From Choristocarpus tenellus KU-1152 (lineage: Eukaryota; Phaeophyceae), in NCBI GenBank assembly GCA_964200185.2, contig CAXNAD020000380.1:1-20697 (forward strand): a stretch of DNA of 20,697 nt. The letters are read 5' to 3'. The notes beneath the pieces are model-generated. The model was not told the origin of the DNA. It saw nothing but the letters and a program-made list of their open reading frames with translations, and ran no database searches. Positions 9,140 to 18,457 of the stretch are shown here, in pieces (the stretch's first letter is position 1; every line of letters begins with the position of its first letter). The position numbers were made by a program, and so were the translations under genes.

Positions 9140-10690
9140 CAATAGAGGTTTGGGATGTGGTAAGAGAGGAAACTACCAAATATGGGCACACCCATCACAA
9201 ATTATTTATAGTATGCTGTATATAATCGATGACATCGTATCATATTTGTGATAACGAAAATATATACGAGGTATATCCTAACTCTGTCATGTGGGGATGA
9301 TCATACCTGACCCAACTTCAATAACAACTAAAGTGTAGTTGGTAGAAGTAGAAGGAGAAGTCGGAAAAAAAGGGTTGTGGAATGTTCGGTCGGAATAGAA
9401 TAACTGTGAAGCTTTGTCACTGACACACACACAAGAACGAAAAATGTATCTTGAGAAATATTATTTCTGGTGTGTGATCTTAGAGAGGAAGATATTAACT
9501 CATGTACTTACTTCATATGCATTGGGATCATGAGTTGTTCGATATGTGTGTTTCGTAATTTGTGAATTGTGGTGAGAGATGAGGAATAAGGAAGCAAAGA
9601 AGCTGGCATTCGACAATATATGATCATTAAGATGTTGCAGTAGGATTTGGATGTCCTAATTATTGTATTTTGATAGGGTTCGATCACTGCTGTGTAGAAT
9701 AATAGTAATTATCAAAGCTTGAAGAAAAATACCTAGAAATGGATAGGAGTTACAAGACTTTTTTGGTGATGTGTTTGTAGATGTTTATTATAACAATATT
9801 AGAGGAGAAAACAAAATCGAATACAAAACCAAAAACTCCGCCATTTCCAACATGTCCCTTCGATCCTCTTCCAATATATATTTGGAGTTAACACCATAAC
9901 AAATAGGTGGGTTTGCCCTCCTTTCTCACGGAAGCAACATGTATGGAGTGAGAGAGTGAGGTGGGATAGAATTCTTTTGTGATCGGCAGTGAGATACATC
10001 AACTGTGTATGCCAATTGGAACCTTCCTTACCTCTTGTGGAGTTGTGTAATGAATGGGGCCCTTTGGGGACCTTCCATGTTTGAATAAACCGAGTTGAAA
10101 CGGAAAAATTGTGGTTAAGACAATATAATTGGATGGTGATTTGCGTTATCGAACCCCCGAATTCAGCCCCCTCTGTTCCTGTGTATGTTGTTGAAGTGAT
10201 GCCGCGCCGATGAACTGGGCGATGTTGAGAAGTCGTACAGGACACACTCGTCGATTGTGATGATGAGCAGTAAATGGCAATATGCGAATCCAACAAGACA
10301 AACACGACCCAACTGTTTCCCTGATATGCAAACAGGCGAGACCTGATCTTAAGTTAAGGTGTTGCTGAGGGTAGGGGCGGATAATAACGTTGAGCAAAAG
10401 TACTACCTCGTAACCAACAAAAAACCGCTAATGAGACCGAAACATTACGACTTTGACCAGAGAGTCAGAAATAACGAGATTACCAAGGGTGGAAGCGAGG
10501 GTGAATGAGCTATAATCGAACCCTTCATCCCCTACCCATCTCGAAACCATTATCGCGTGCACTGTGTGACTTGGTGCTCGCACAATCTTTAAGGACAAGA
10601 CATATGTGAGCATGATATCATATGAAGGTTGAACGGGTGCACATGAATTTCTCGTGCTCCCCCTGTTGATTTCAACATCGTTATAGATGG
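9140..10690. other. No gene recognised
   Basis: AT-rich sequence from 9150 to 9790 without long open frames. A 168-codon minus-strand frame (10305-9799) and two overlapping shorter ones (10397-10146, 10613-10428) show no domain, no paralogue and no splice support. They may be chance frames. Confidence 0.45.
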
Positions 10691-10691
10691 A

Positions 10692-10940
10692 GAGTCAAAG
10701 TATCTTAGAGGGTAGAGCCGTGTCCTTTTGGGGGCCAAAATCCAATGTTGCGATTTTGATGTAATTTTGGCTATCATGTTTGTTAGCAAGTGTCAATATC
10801 CTTGTTACGGAAACACCTTTCCATATTGAGCACATTCACCTACTCCGAGACATTCCGGAGTAGGAAAGTGTCATAAAAATACCCCTGGGAAGCGAGGCCC
10901 CAAAGGGAGAAACAGGGCAAAACCCTAAGATACTTTCAAT
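10692..10940 (+). mobile_element. MITE-like element, copy 2 (249 bp)
   Basis: Left terminal repeat gagtcaaagtatcttagaggg (10692-10712) and a shorter right one ccctaagatactttca (10923-10938). The interior is collinear with the reverse complement of 3616-3874, including gagccgtgtcc, ccaaaatccaat, tgcgattttgat and gtttgttag. The internal palindrome cctactccg/cggagtagg is at 10839-10864. A shared peptide-like frame (SKSQ-WIL-PKRTRLYPLRYFDS) exists in both but simply reflects DNA similarity. No clear target duplication. Confidence 0.72.
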
Positions 10941-11565
10941 GTGGAACATTTTGTCCACCGATAACAATGGATGTATATCGTAGGATGGTGATACATCCCT
11001 CTATACGTTCATATAATGTATTTTGTTGTTATGAATCGTTGTATTTGATTAATGTATTTTATCTGTATGGTTTAAATAGCTTTTGTTTAGTTTACTGTGC
11101 TGCATCAAATCTGTGGTTGTACCTGATATTAATCAGATATTGTTTTATCATCATATATATAGCACTGTATATACTCATTATTGATTCTAATGACCACTGA
11201 GATGCTGCAATTCAGGTTGATCCATCCTCTAGTTTCCTTAATAATGTCTGTGCTACCACTTGTCTATTTAATCGACCTGAGCATTGTTGAGAACTCATGT
11301 GTACTGAACGTTTGAGTTTGTTTTATAACCCCCTGTTTCTAATGTCACAAGTTAATCATTGCTTCAATTGCACGGATGGAAGACAGAAGCAACAGGCAAG
11401 CCTGACTACTAGGAACATTTTTTGCTATTTCCATTCTTATTAGTATATAGACATTTTGGTCTTGGCTGTCATCCGTTAGAATAAGACATCCATATCAAGA
11501 GCAAAACCAATTGAGAGATAGGCAGGTTGGACCCTTTTGCATCCTAAGCCATCTTTCTCACCCTG

Positions 11566-11610
11566 TGCAATACACTATTTCATTGCTTCATGTGCACAAT
11601 AGTGTACGCA
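11566..11610. other. Small imperfect hairpin
   Basis: tgcaatacactatt pairs with aatagtgtacgca across an 18-nt loop. No neighbouring gene gives it a role. Confidence 0.3.
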
Positions 11611-11863
11611 AAATCGACATCCCCCCTTTCCACGCACAAAGTGACACCATAATTCAGTAAAGGCTCTTTCTGTAAGTGTGCAAATTGGATCTTTTTGCCC
11701 ATTTTTGGGGATCCTTACAATGTAAATCTGCCTGCCTTCCAGTTGATTTGACTCAACATATTAATTTGTCCTTATCATGTAGCATAGTTGCTGCTACAAG
11801 GGCGCACTACAACGCTCAATGATTTTGTATGGACAAGCGCTGGTGATCCTTCATCCAGACTGG

Positions 11864-12342
11864 CTCTGGTTATACTATTGGTGTTCCTCTCTCACACATT
11901 GGGTCCTCAAGCACTACTACGTATCATATCAACCTGAATCTACATAACATTCTGTCCTCATTGTTTCCAAGCAACGGGAATTTGCCACGTTTCAGTGTAT
12001 GGCAGTGGGGACATCGAACAAGCAATAATACTGAATCGTATGTTGGTCTAAGTATTGTTCTCAAATCCCAATGCGTTACAGGGTAGAGTTTATTACACAG
12101 GTTTCTCGAAACTATATAGGAAAACATACTTCATCGTCTTTTAACATAATGAATTGGTGGATGGTATCATAATCGTATATATATATTGCTGATATAGGAG
12201 CTTATTTCAACATCCCAAGGTTTTGTAATGACTGCCACATATGGTTCTTCCTGTCGGTCTGGATATACTTTTGGTGTTCTATTCTCTCACATCAGGTCTT
12301 CAAGCAGTACTACTAACCCGAATTTACACGTGGTCATGTCTT
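11864..12342 (+). repeat. Diverged ~90-bp direct repeat pair
   Basis: 11864-11960 and 12257-12342 align: tctggttatactattggtg with tctggatatacttttggtg, then ctctcaca, ggtcctcaagcactactac with ggtcttcaagcagtactac, and a tgtcctca/tgtcttca end. They are separated by about 300 bp of unrelated sequence. They could be ends of an unknown element or a local duplication. Confidence 0.5.
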
Positions 12343-13845
12343 CAACAATACTAAGAGAGAGAAGAGGAACACGCCGTTTCCAACATATAAACTTTAACTA
12401 GTGAATAAGTATGAGTGTATTTGCTATGGTAATTTAAATGCTTTTTGCTGATATGAGACAAGCCAATATTATCAGATCTCTTGATGGGGCAACAGTGGCC
12501 ATGGACTTGTATAATTGGAGGAAATCTTTTAAGGCTGACAGCATCTATCTCATGTGTGGTACATCAGTGTATACAGGAAGAAATCAAAACGGAAAAAAAA
12601 CGATCTGGGAAGGGGGATGGGGGAGGGAGAGGCAATTTTCTATTGTACGTATCTACAAGCGACTATTATCATCAGATGGGCGTGAATGTGTATGAATCTC
12701 TTGAATTATCCAATGACAAAAATGAGCACGTTCTGCCGAAGTTTTCAGATTATGTCGGATAAGAGTCATTGTCCAAAGATTTTTTTCCGAAATGTAAGTA
12801 CCATGTATTGTAACTTGTTTGGCTTGTACCCGTGTTCCCATATCTAAATTAACTTTTTCTCTCACCACAAAAAAATTATGAGTAGTGGTGATATACCGTT
12901 CGTATCGATGAAGCTGCGAATTAAAACATGGAATGTTGGCAGCGTTTGGAAAAGCTGATTTTATTGTGCGGGAATTTGATGTAGCTGTGTAGTTGTTATG
13001 GTGGGGTAATTACCACTGGATGTTTTACCCGTAAATCAGAAGATACAACCGAACCTATCAGCAACCGAGGAAGGGGCCCACGACAACATTGTACTATACG
13101 GGACAATGCCATTATCATTTTGCAGGTGCTGTCGTGGAGGGGACAAGAAGTAACATACATACGAAGCAGAGAATGCAACGAACACAACAACAATACATTC
13201 TGTACTCGTTGTAGTAGTGAAGGCCTTCAAATACACCAAATACACCAACCGTAGGTGTGACACATTTGAAAGCGAGAAACCAACTCCATCCACGCTAGAA
13301 ATGTACTGATCGCCCTGGACCAGTCCTGCTAAATCGTAATATATGTTTCCTTTTTATTCCCTGTCAGACTACCACTCCAAGTGTGTGAAAATTGAAAATA
13401 GAGAGTCCTATATAATAAACATTAGAAATGTAAAGCGTAGTTGAAGTATACTCTAAGCAAGACTTTTTTTCTGGTGAATATTGCAGAGTGATGAGTGGCA
13501 GCTCGGTCAGGTCACAATTTCTATGGGTCTGGTCCAGCGTCAGGTCAGTTGAACTTTCTGATGCCCCTACACTGGTCCTGTCAAATAGGATTTCAGCCGG
13601 ACCAGCCCCCAGCCCGGTCCCATCATGTTCACCCAGTCCGGTGAAAGACCTCGAAAAAAACGTAATGTATCGTGTTAGCGCCCCTGCATAACTTAACTGA
13701 AGTTCCTCGAGAAAAGAGGCATGTTACAATGCACAATAATAGCGCTACTATCACCCCACCAAGGAACCCACTTCGAAGCTATTATTATTTGTGTGGTCTA
13801 GGTGGGATACGTAATCCAGAGTATGCACATCGATCCCCGATCTCT

Positions 13846-13848
13846 CTC

Positions 13849-13891
<43 letters not shown>

Positions 13892-13908
13892 GTATATGTG
13901 TATGTGTA
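13846..13908 (+). repeat. Compound microsatellite (CT)n-(AC)n-(AT)n-(GT)n
   Basis: About 29 bases of alternating A and C from 13852 to 13880, then tatatatata and tgtatatgtgtatgtgta. Confidence 0.95.
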
Positions 13909-14604
13909 CCAAGTAGGGCTGGGCAGGGACCTTGCACAAAAAATAGAGGACATATGATAGGTCAAATACTGTAGCAAAAGAGATACCCAATTTGTACAAA
14001 GGTTGTTGTCTAACGTACAGATACCGCTCCAACATTGGTTGGTGTAGTCAGTCGCGCAACCCACCCTCTTGGTGTAACAGTGTTACCTCAATTCTTCACA
14101 AAATCAAACATAGACGCTTCCAATATTTGATCAGTCAAACCTTAGGGAGTAAACTACGTGACGTACACTACTCACTATGTACTGCGCTCACTGCTGCTCA
14201 AGTACTCTGTCACAGCAAACGAGCACAAAAACCGGTAAAATAACCTGACTAGTTATTTAACAGTGAAAACGTATGTCTGTATCAAAAGGACCTTGATTTT
14301 TGTAGCGATCATGTCAAAAAAAAAAGGGAAAATGAATTTCCGAACAAACGCCACAAACCAGTCGAATGTCAAACGATGGGTAAATATACTCGATATATGT
14401 AGCGAAGGAACATCCAAACTTTGAAGGTGTGAGAGAGCTTCATACGAAGCAGTGCAAGAATCGTCACGAGATAGACCCTTGCCAAGGAACATGAATTTTG
14501 AAGTAGGAAAATGAAAGTATGCAAGATTTACAATGTTTTTGTTAATTCGACGCAGAAATTCAGCATGAGACATGAGATGTGAGACATTGGACCTTACACT
14601 TTAG

Positions 14605-15213
14605 ACATCGTGCCTGCCCAACACTGTGCCCAACGAAAACCTATCAGCAGAAACATGCATGACCAATCGAGAATCCTTGCCTCACGAGGCACTAGAATCC
14701 CTACAAGTCGAAAATAAGTGTGAGAAAGGCTACCTCGAGGATAGACAACAAATCCCTTTCAAACATAAGTTAAGTGAACCTGCATTTGCAAACAACATGA
14801 GCCCAATTCCACACTTCCCCAACTGTCAGACGAAGACTTCAAATCTTCCCTGCTGTACCACTTGGTGTAGTAGTAAATACACTACACGACAAACAACTCC
14901 CACCAGCCCCCTTCGACCCAAACGCACATTGTACGAAGCCCTGGCACACTCGACAACCGAAGGCATGTACAACAAACAAGAAAACAATCTACTCAATGTA
15001 TCCTCCACACACTACCACACACTGTCCTCTATCACCTTCATACCTAAATTCCACATCCTAACTCTCGAACTTTCCCTAGTGTTGTCACTTATTACACAAT
15101 TCACCGAGAGACATGACTATGACCCCCTTAGTCACTTGTCTCCAGGTGATCAAAACGACAGAAGAGATCCCAAAGGATGCATTATCCAACCAGAGAACCG
15201 ACGTCGCTTTTAG
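14605..15213 (+). CDS. Hypothetical ORF (~195 codons), doubtful
   Basis: Open from just after a TAG near 14602 to TAG at 15211-15213. The first in-frame ATG lies near 14656, giving about 185 residues. The product is rich in Thr, Ser, Asn and His with a few cysteines (NLPCCTTWCSSK) and no recognisable domain, signal peptide or membrane segment apart from a mildly hydrophobic FHILTLELSLVLSLI. It converges on the KDS-repeat gene, whose stop is about 170 bp further on. No paralogue exists in the window. It could be a chance frame in a C/A-rich region. Confidence 0.22.
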   Translation, partial: TSCLPNTVPNENLSAETCMTNRESLPHEALESLQVENKCEKGYLEDRQQIPFKHKLSEPAFANNMSPIPHFPNCQTKTSNLPCCTTWCSSKYTTRQTTPTSPLRPKRTLYEALAHSTTEGMYNKQENNLLNVSSTHYHTLSSITFIPKFHILTLELSLVLSLITQFTERHDYDPLSHLSPGDQNDRRDPKGCIIQPENRRRF

Positions 15214-15383
15214 TTACAGAAGCCAGCAGCCCCTGCAGAGCAGAAAAAAGAGGTGGAGCAGTTAGGGTAAGTCAAAATATTGACTTACTGTAATAGTTGG
15301 TCAGGTACACACACATTTCCCCTGCACAAGACTTACACAAACAAAAACAAATTCATAGCCATCCTACTCCCCACCTAGATGGC

Positions 15384-17346
15384 CTAGCGACCGCGTAGAT
15401 TCGACTTGGAATCCTTCGTGTCCTTAGCGTCCTTCATATCCATGGAATTCTTCACGTCTTTTGAATCCTTCATGTCCTTGGAGTCTTTCACGTCTTTTGA
15501 ATCCTTCATGTTCTTGGAATCCTTCCTATCCTTGGAATCCTTCATGTCCTTGGAATCCTTTGAGTACGAATCCTTGGAGTCCTTCTTTCCACCCATGTCC
15601 CTATTGTCATCCTTGGAGTAAGAGTCCTTGGAATCCTTCGACTTGAAATCCTTTGAGTACGAATCCTTGGAGTCCTTCTTTCCACCCATGTCCTTCTTGT
15701 CATCCTTGGAGTCCTTCGAGTAAGAGTCCTTGGAATCCTTCGACTTGAAATCCTTTGAGTACGAATCCTTGGAGTCCTTCTTTCCACCCATGTCCTTCTT
15801 GTCATCCTTGGAGTCCTTCGAGTAAGAGTCCTTGGAATGCTTCGACTTGGAATCCTTCAAGTCCTTCTTGTCATCCTTGGAGTCCTTGGAGTAAGAATCC
15901 TTGGAGTCCTTCGACTTGGAATCCTTTGAGTAAGAATCCTTTGAGTAAGAATCCTTCGAGTCCTTCTTTCCACCCATGTCCTTCTTGTCATCCTTGGAGT
16001 CCTTGGAGTAAGAGTTCTTGGAGTCCTTCGACTTGGAATCCTTCAAGTCCTTGTCATCCTTCGAGTCCTTCGAGTAAGAGTCCTTGGAATCCTTCGACTT
16101 GGAATCCTTTGAATACGAATCCTTGGAGTCCTTCTTTCCACCCATGTCCTTCTTGTCATCCTTGGAGTCCTTGGAGTAAGAGTCCTTGGAATACTTCGAC
16201 TTGGAATACTTCAAGTCCTTATTGTCATCCTTGGAGTCCTTGGAGTACGAATCCTTGGAATCCTTCGACTTGGAATCCTTTGAGTAAGAATCCTTGGAGA
16301 AAGAATCCTTGGAGTAAGAATCCTTGGAGTCCTTCTTTCCACCCATGTCCTTCTTGTCATCCTTGGAGTAAGAGTCCTTGGAGTCCTTCTTTCCACCCAT
16401 GTCCTTCTTGTCATCCTTCGAGTCCTTAGAGTAAGAGTCCTTGGAATCCTTCGACTTGGAATCCTTCAAGTCCTTCTTGTCATCCTTCGAGTCCTTGGAG
16501 TAAGAATCCTTGGAGTCCTTCGACTTGGAATCCTTTGAGTAAGAATCCTTCGAGTCCTTCTTTCCACCCATGTCCTTCTTGTCATCCTTGGAGTCCTTCG
16601 AGTAAGAGTCCTTGGAATCCTTCGACTTGGAATCCTTTGAATACGAATCCTTGGAGTCCTTCTTTCCACCCATTTCCTTCTTGTCATCCTTGGAGTCCTT
16701 CGAGTAAGAGTCCTTGGAATCCTTCGACTTGGAATCCTTTGAGTACGAATCCTTGGAGTCCTTCTTTCTACCCATGTCCTTGTCATCCTTGAAGTCCTTG
16801 GAGTAAGAGTCATTGGAATCCTTCGACTTGGAATCCTTTGAATAAGAATCCTTGGAGTCCTTCTTTCCACCCATGTCCTTCTTGTCATCCTTGGAGTCCT
16901 TCGAGTAAGAGTCCTTGGAATCCTTCGACTTGGAATCCCTTGAGTAAGAATCCTTGGAGTCCTTCTTTCCACCCATGTCCTTCTTGTCATCCTTGGAGTC
17001 CTTGGAGTAAGAGTCATTGGAATCCTTCGACTGGGAATCCTTCAAGTCCTTCTTGTCATCCTTGGAGTCCTTCGAGTAAGAGTCCTTGGAATCCTTCGAC
17101 TTGGAATCCTTTGAGTAAGAATCCTTGGAGTCCTTCTTTCCACCCATGTCCTTCTTGTCATCCTTGGAGTCCTTGGAGTAAGAGTCCTTTGAATCCTTCG
17201 AATGTGGATCCTTTGAGTACGAATCCTTGGAGTCCTTGTTTCCACCCATGTCCTTCTTGTCATCCTTGAAGTCCTTGGAGTGAGAGTCCTTTGAATCCTT
17301 CGATTTGGAATCCTTCATTGACGGGGGAGGCATTGTCAGTGTAGTG
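15384..17346 (-). CDS. Exon 5: 649-codon K/D/S/Y repeat domain
   Basis: This is the longest open frame in the window: ATG at 17333-17331, stop at 15384. A splice acceptor, TTTGTTTCCAG|C, lies 13 nt before that ATG at 17347-17349, so four more codons (TTLT) probably precede it and the ATG need not be the gene start. After MPPPSM the protein is almost pure K, D, S and Y, with no Cys, Trp or Ile. The typical unit is 34 residues: KKDSKDSYSKDSKSK followed by DSKDSYSKDSKDDKKDMGG. MGG/MGR marks occur 14 times (13 DMG, one EMG). Five units carry an extra block starting DLKDSK (variants DLKDSQ, DLKYSK). The last ~55 residues switch to a 6-residue period KDSKDM/KDSKDV and end in SNLRGR. Lys and Asp are nearly balanced, so net charge is modest unless Ser is phosphorylated. 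The domain is probably disordered. Confidence 0.72.
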
Positions 17347-18457
17347 CTGGAAACAAAACATGTGGCACTTGGGAAATTCTATCCTTATCGGTCTTGAGCG
17401 CTAGACATTAACCCCGCTGATGAAGTCCAATCCATCTGACGAAATAAGTTGTAGTCATTAGTGCTCAATCTGCTGTCATAATTGGGAAGTCAGGGTCTAT
17501 GAGTGGTTAACCCTTTAGCAAGTATGCTATCATGCTCGGGTTGCCTTTGGTAAGGCGGTTTCCCACCTTCCTTGCCGTTGCTTGTATGGCTCCAGTACAT
17601 TACCACGGCGTTTTTCGGTGAGGAACAGCTATTGCAATAAAACGTAACACCTACACGCTTATGAGACCCTGTCACCTTAGAGGCCCTTCTCTTGTGGTTC
17701 CTGTGGCCCTTGGAGTCCTTGCTGCCGCTGCAATCCTTCGAGTCTTTGCTCTCCTCATATTCCTTGTATCTCCTTTCCTGATGCATGACGACACCATGTA
17801 CACAAGTTTAGTTGATGGGAGGACTGAGCCGTTGCGAAAAGGCGCAGACAAGCTGTACGTATTAGAATATCACGACGGTGGCGTGCAAGGTGCATACTCA
17901 CAAGGCGGGCGAGGTGAACAGAATTGTAGCCCATTTCTACGCAAGGGCGTGACTGAACTGGAGTTTAAACAGCATATATTTGTCATGGTTAGGAAAATCA
18001 ATAGAGTACTTTTCGCGAGACTGGAAGAAGTGCATCATTAGTTTGTTTTTGTCGAGTGCAACTAAAAGAGCCCTCACCGCCAGCATGCGCAGAGCATGGT
18101 ATGTGCCTCTTTCAGCGTCATTCGCGTAGCCCTGGGTCATCCGCGTTCACGCCATTTCCGTCAGCAGGTAGGTGGAGAAGAATTATGGGCAAGAAACGTG
18201 ATCGAAGGTTAAGTGAGAAATCAGGTAAGCGATTGATGCTGGCGCGTGAGGAAAAGTGTCACGTCAGAGTCAACTTCGACAGGCCTGAGCCCTGAGATCA
18301 ACCCTGGGCATGTTGAAGCCACTCATCCACACAAAGCCCTCACCCTCAGTCGTTGTTCACGGACTTGGACACCCTCGCCAGAGTCGACACCGTGAAGAGC
18401 TGTACCAGCAGCGCTAAGGCCGAGGTAGGCGACAATTGCAAGGGAGCATAGCTTCAT
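15384..18457 (-). CDS. Secreted Lys/Ser/Asp-rich repeat protein gene, five-exon model
   Basis: Proposed exons on the minus strand are 18457-18344, 18131-18078, 17952-17902, 17777-17676 and 17346-15384. The first four are all phase 0 and join into 107 open codons. Donors are GTGAGG, GTGAGG, GTGAGT and GTGACA; every acceptor ends in AG. The product would be about 760 residues: a signal peptide, a short spacer, a basic K/S/D linker and a 649-residue repeat domain. Exons 1-3 are supported by a paralogous locus at 7767-9039 with the same exon order. The function is unknown. By composition (Lys/Ser-rich, secreted, RXL-like site, KXX lattice) it resembles diatom silaffin-type biosilica proteins; an extracellular matrix or mucilage protein is equally possible. 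Weak point: the exon 4 donor (phase 0) and the exon 5 acceptor (needs phase 2) do not match, so that junction is unresolved and the repeat exon could belong to a separate transcript. Confidence 0.6.
15400..17320 (-). repeat. Coding minisatellite, ~102-nt units with shorter inner periods
   Basis: At the DNA level the repeat exon is an array of ~102-nt units themselves made of 9-15-nt pieces; the plus strand shows runs such as gagtccttggagtaagag. Units vary by point changes (cttgga versus cttcga, ttgagtac versus ttgagtaag) and by loss or gain of inner blocks, for example the short unit near 16330-16400. Nearly all length changes keep the frame, which suggests selection for the open frame. Long proline/serine/cysteine-rich frames on the plus strand are antisense shadows of this array. 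Confidence 0.85.
17676..17777 (-). CDS. Exon 4: basic K/S/D linker exon
   Basis: It starts after acceptor CATCAG and ends at donor AAG|GTGACA, giving 34 phase-0 codons. The first half is charged (ERRYKEYEE). It is followed by two SKDSK-type motifs, one cysteine, and a basic His/Arg/Lys end (GHRNHKRRASK). The SKDSK motifs link it to the repeat exon downstream and to the K/S/D exon of the paralogue (7767-8031). Without splicing the frame stays open to about 17490, but the extension (VTGSHKRVGVTFYC onwards) loses the K/S/D character, so a donor near 17675 is preferred. Confidence 0.5.
17902..17952 (-). CDS. Exon 3: short 17-codon exon (tentative)
   Basis: A 51-nt phase-0 exon is proposed between acceptor TTCAG and donor CTT|GTGAGTATG. 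A CTAAC branch-point-like element lies about 35 nt upstream of the acceptor. The donor is matched by GTGAGTATC in the paralogue at 8110. The predicted peptide SRPCVEMGYNSVHLARL is not recognisable. Two nearer acceptors (after CTTCTTCCAG and CTCCAG) exist, but their frames meet a TAG before the donor. The exon boundaries are inferred from phase only. Confidence 0.4.
18078..18131 (-). CDS. Exon 2: conserved 18-codon exon
   Basis: It lies between acceptor CCCAG and donor GTGAGG, is 54 nt long and phase 0 at both ends. The peptide GYANDAERGTYHALRMLA matches the corresponding exon of the paralogue (8643-8696) at 10 of 18 residues with no gap. A possible branch-point-like CTGAC lies about 30 nt upstream of the acceptor. 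Similarity held in one frame across an equal-length exon is the best evidence that it is coding. Confidence 0.6.
18344..18457 (-). CDS. Exon 1: signal peptide with cleavage-site-like tail
   Basis: ATG at 18457-18455 opens 38 codons. Lys2 is followed by a hydrophobic core (LAIVAYLGLSAAGTA, residues 6-20), a textbook signal peptide with likely cleavage after GTA at residue 20. The mature start is short and charged and ends in VREQRLR immediately before the donor AGG|GTGAGG. Diatom biosilica precursors are often cut at an RXL site; this copy reads QRL, while the paralogue at 8921-9039 reads RQL at the same place. Without splicing the frame hits a stop five codons later, which supports the donor. 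The start was chosen because it begins the hydrophobic segment and the paralogue also has an ATG there. Confidence 0.72.

Larger units (their letters stand above)
10941..13850. other. No gene recognised; repeats only
   Basis: Short frames only (up to about 93 codons), none with a recognisable motif. The stretch holds the diverged direct repeat at 11864-12342 and a small hairpin at 11566-11610 (listed separately). 13488-13690 contains loosely repeated ggtcc/ccggacc words without a clear unit. Confidence 0.45.

Noticed and set aside
9799-10305. 168-codon minus-strand frame
   Set aside because: No domain, no biased coding pattern, no paralogue and no splice context.
14253-14573. 106-codon minus-strand frame with aromatic-rich stretches
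   Set aside because: AT-rich region and no recognisable motif; likely chance.
15542-17263. Minus-strand Arg/Thr/Pro-rich frames overlapping the KDS exon
   Set aside because: Shifted-frame shadows of the same repeat; they stop and restart while the KDS frame is open throughout.
15406-17269. Long plus-strand frames rich in Pro, Ser, Trp, His and Cys opposite the KDS exon
   Set aside because: They are the antisense reading of the repeat array; the repeated K/D/S codons force the complementary frames open.
17661-18041. 126-codon plus-strand frame with a hydrophobic segment (VALGVLAAAAILRVFALLIF)
   Set aside because: Its hydrophobic part is the complement of the charged exon 4, and it overlaps exons 3 and 4 of the better supported minus-strand gene.
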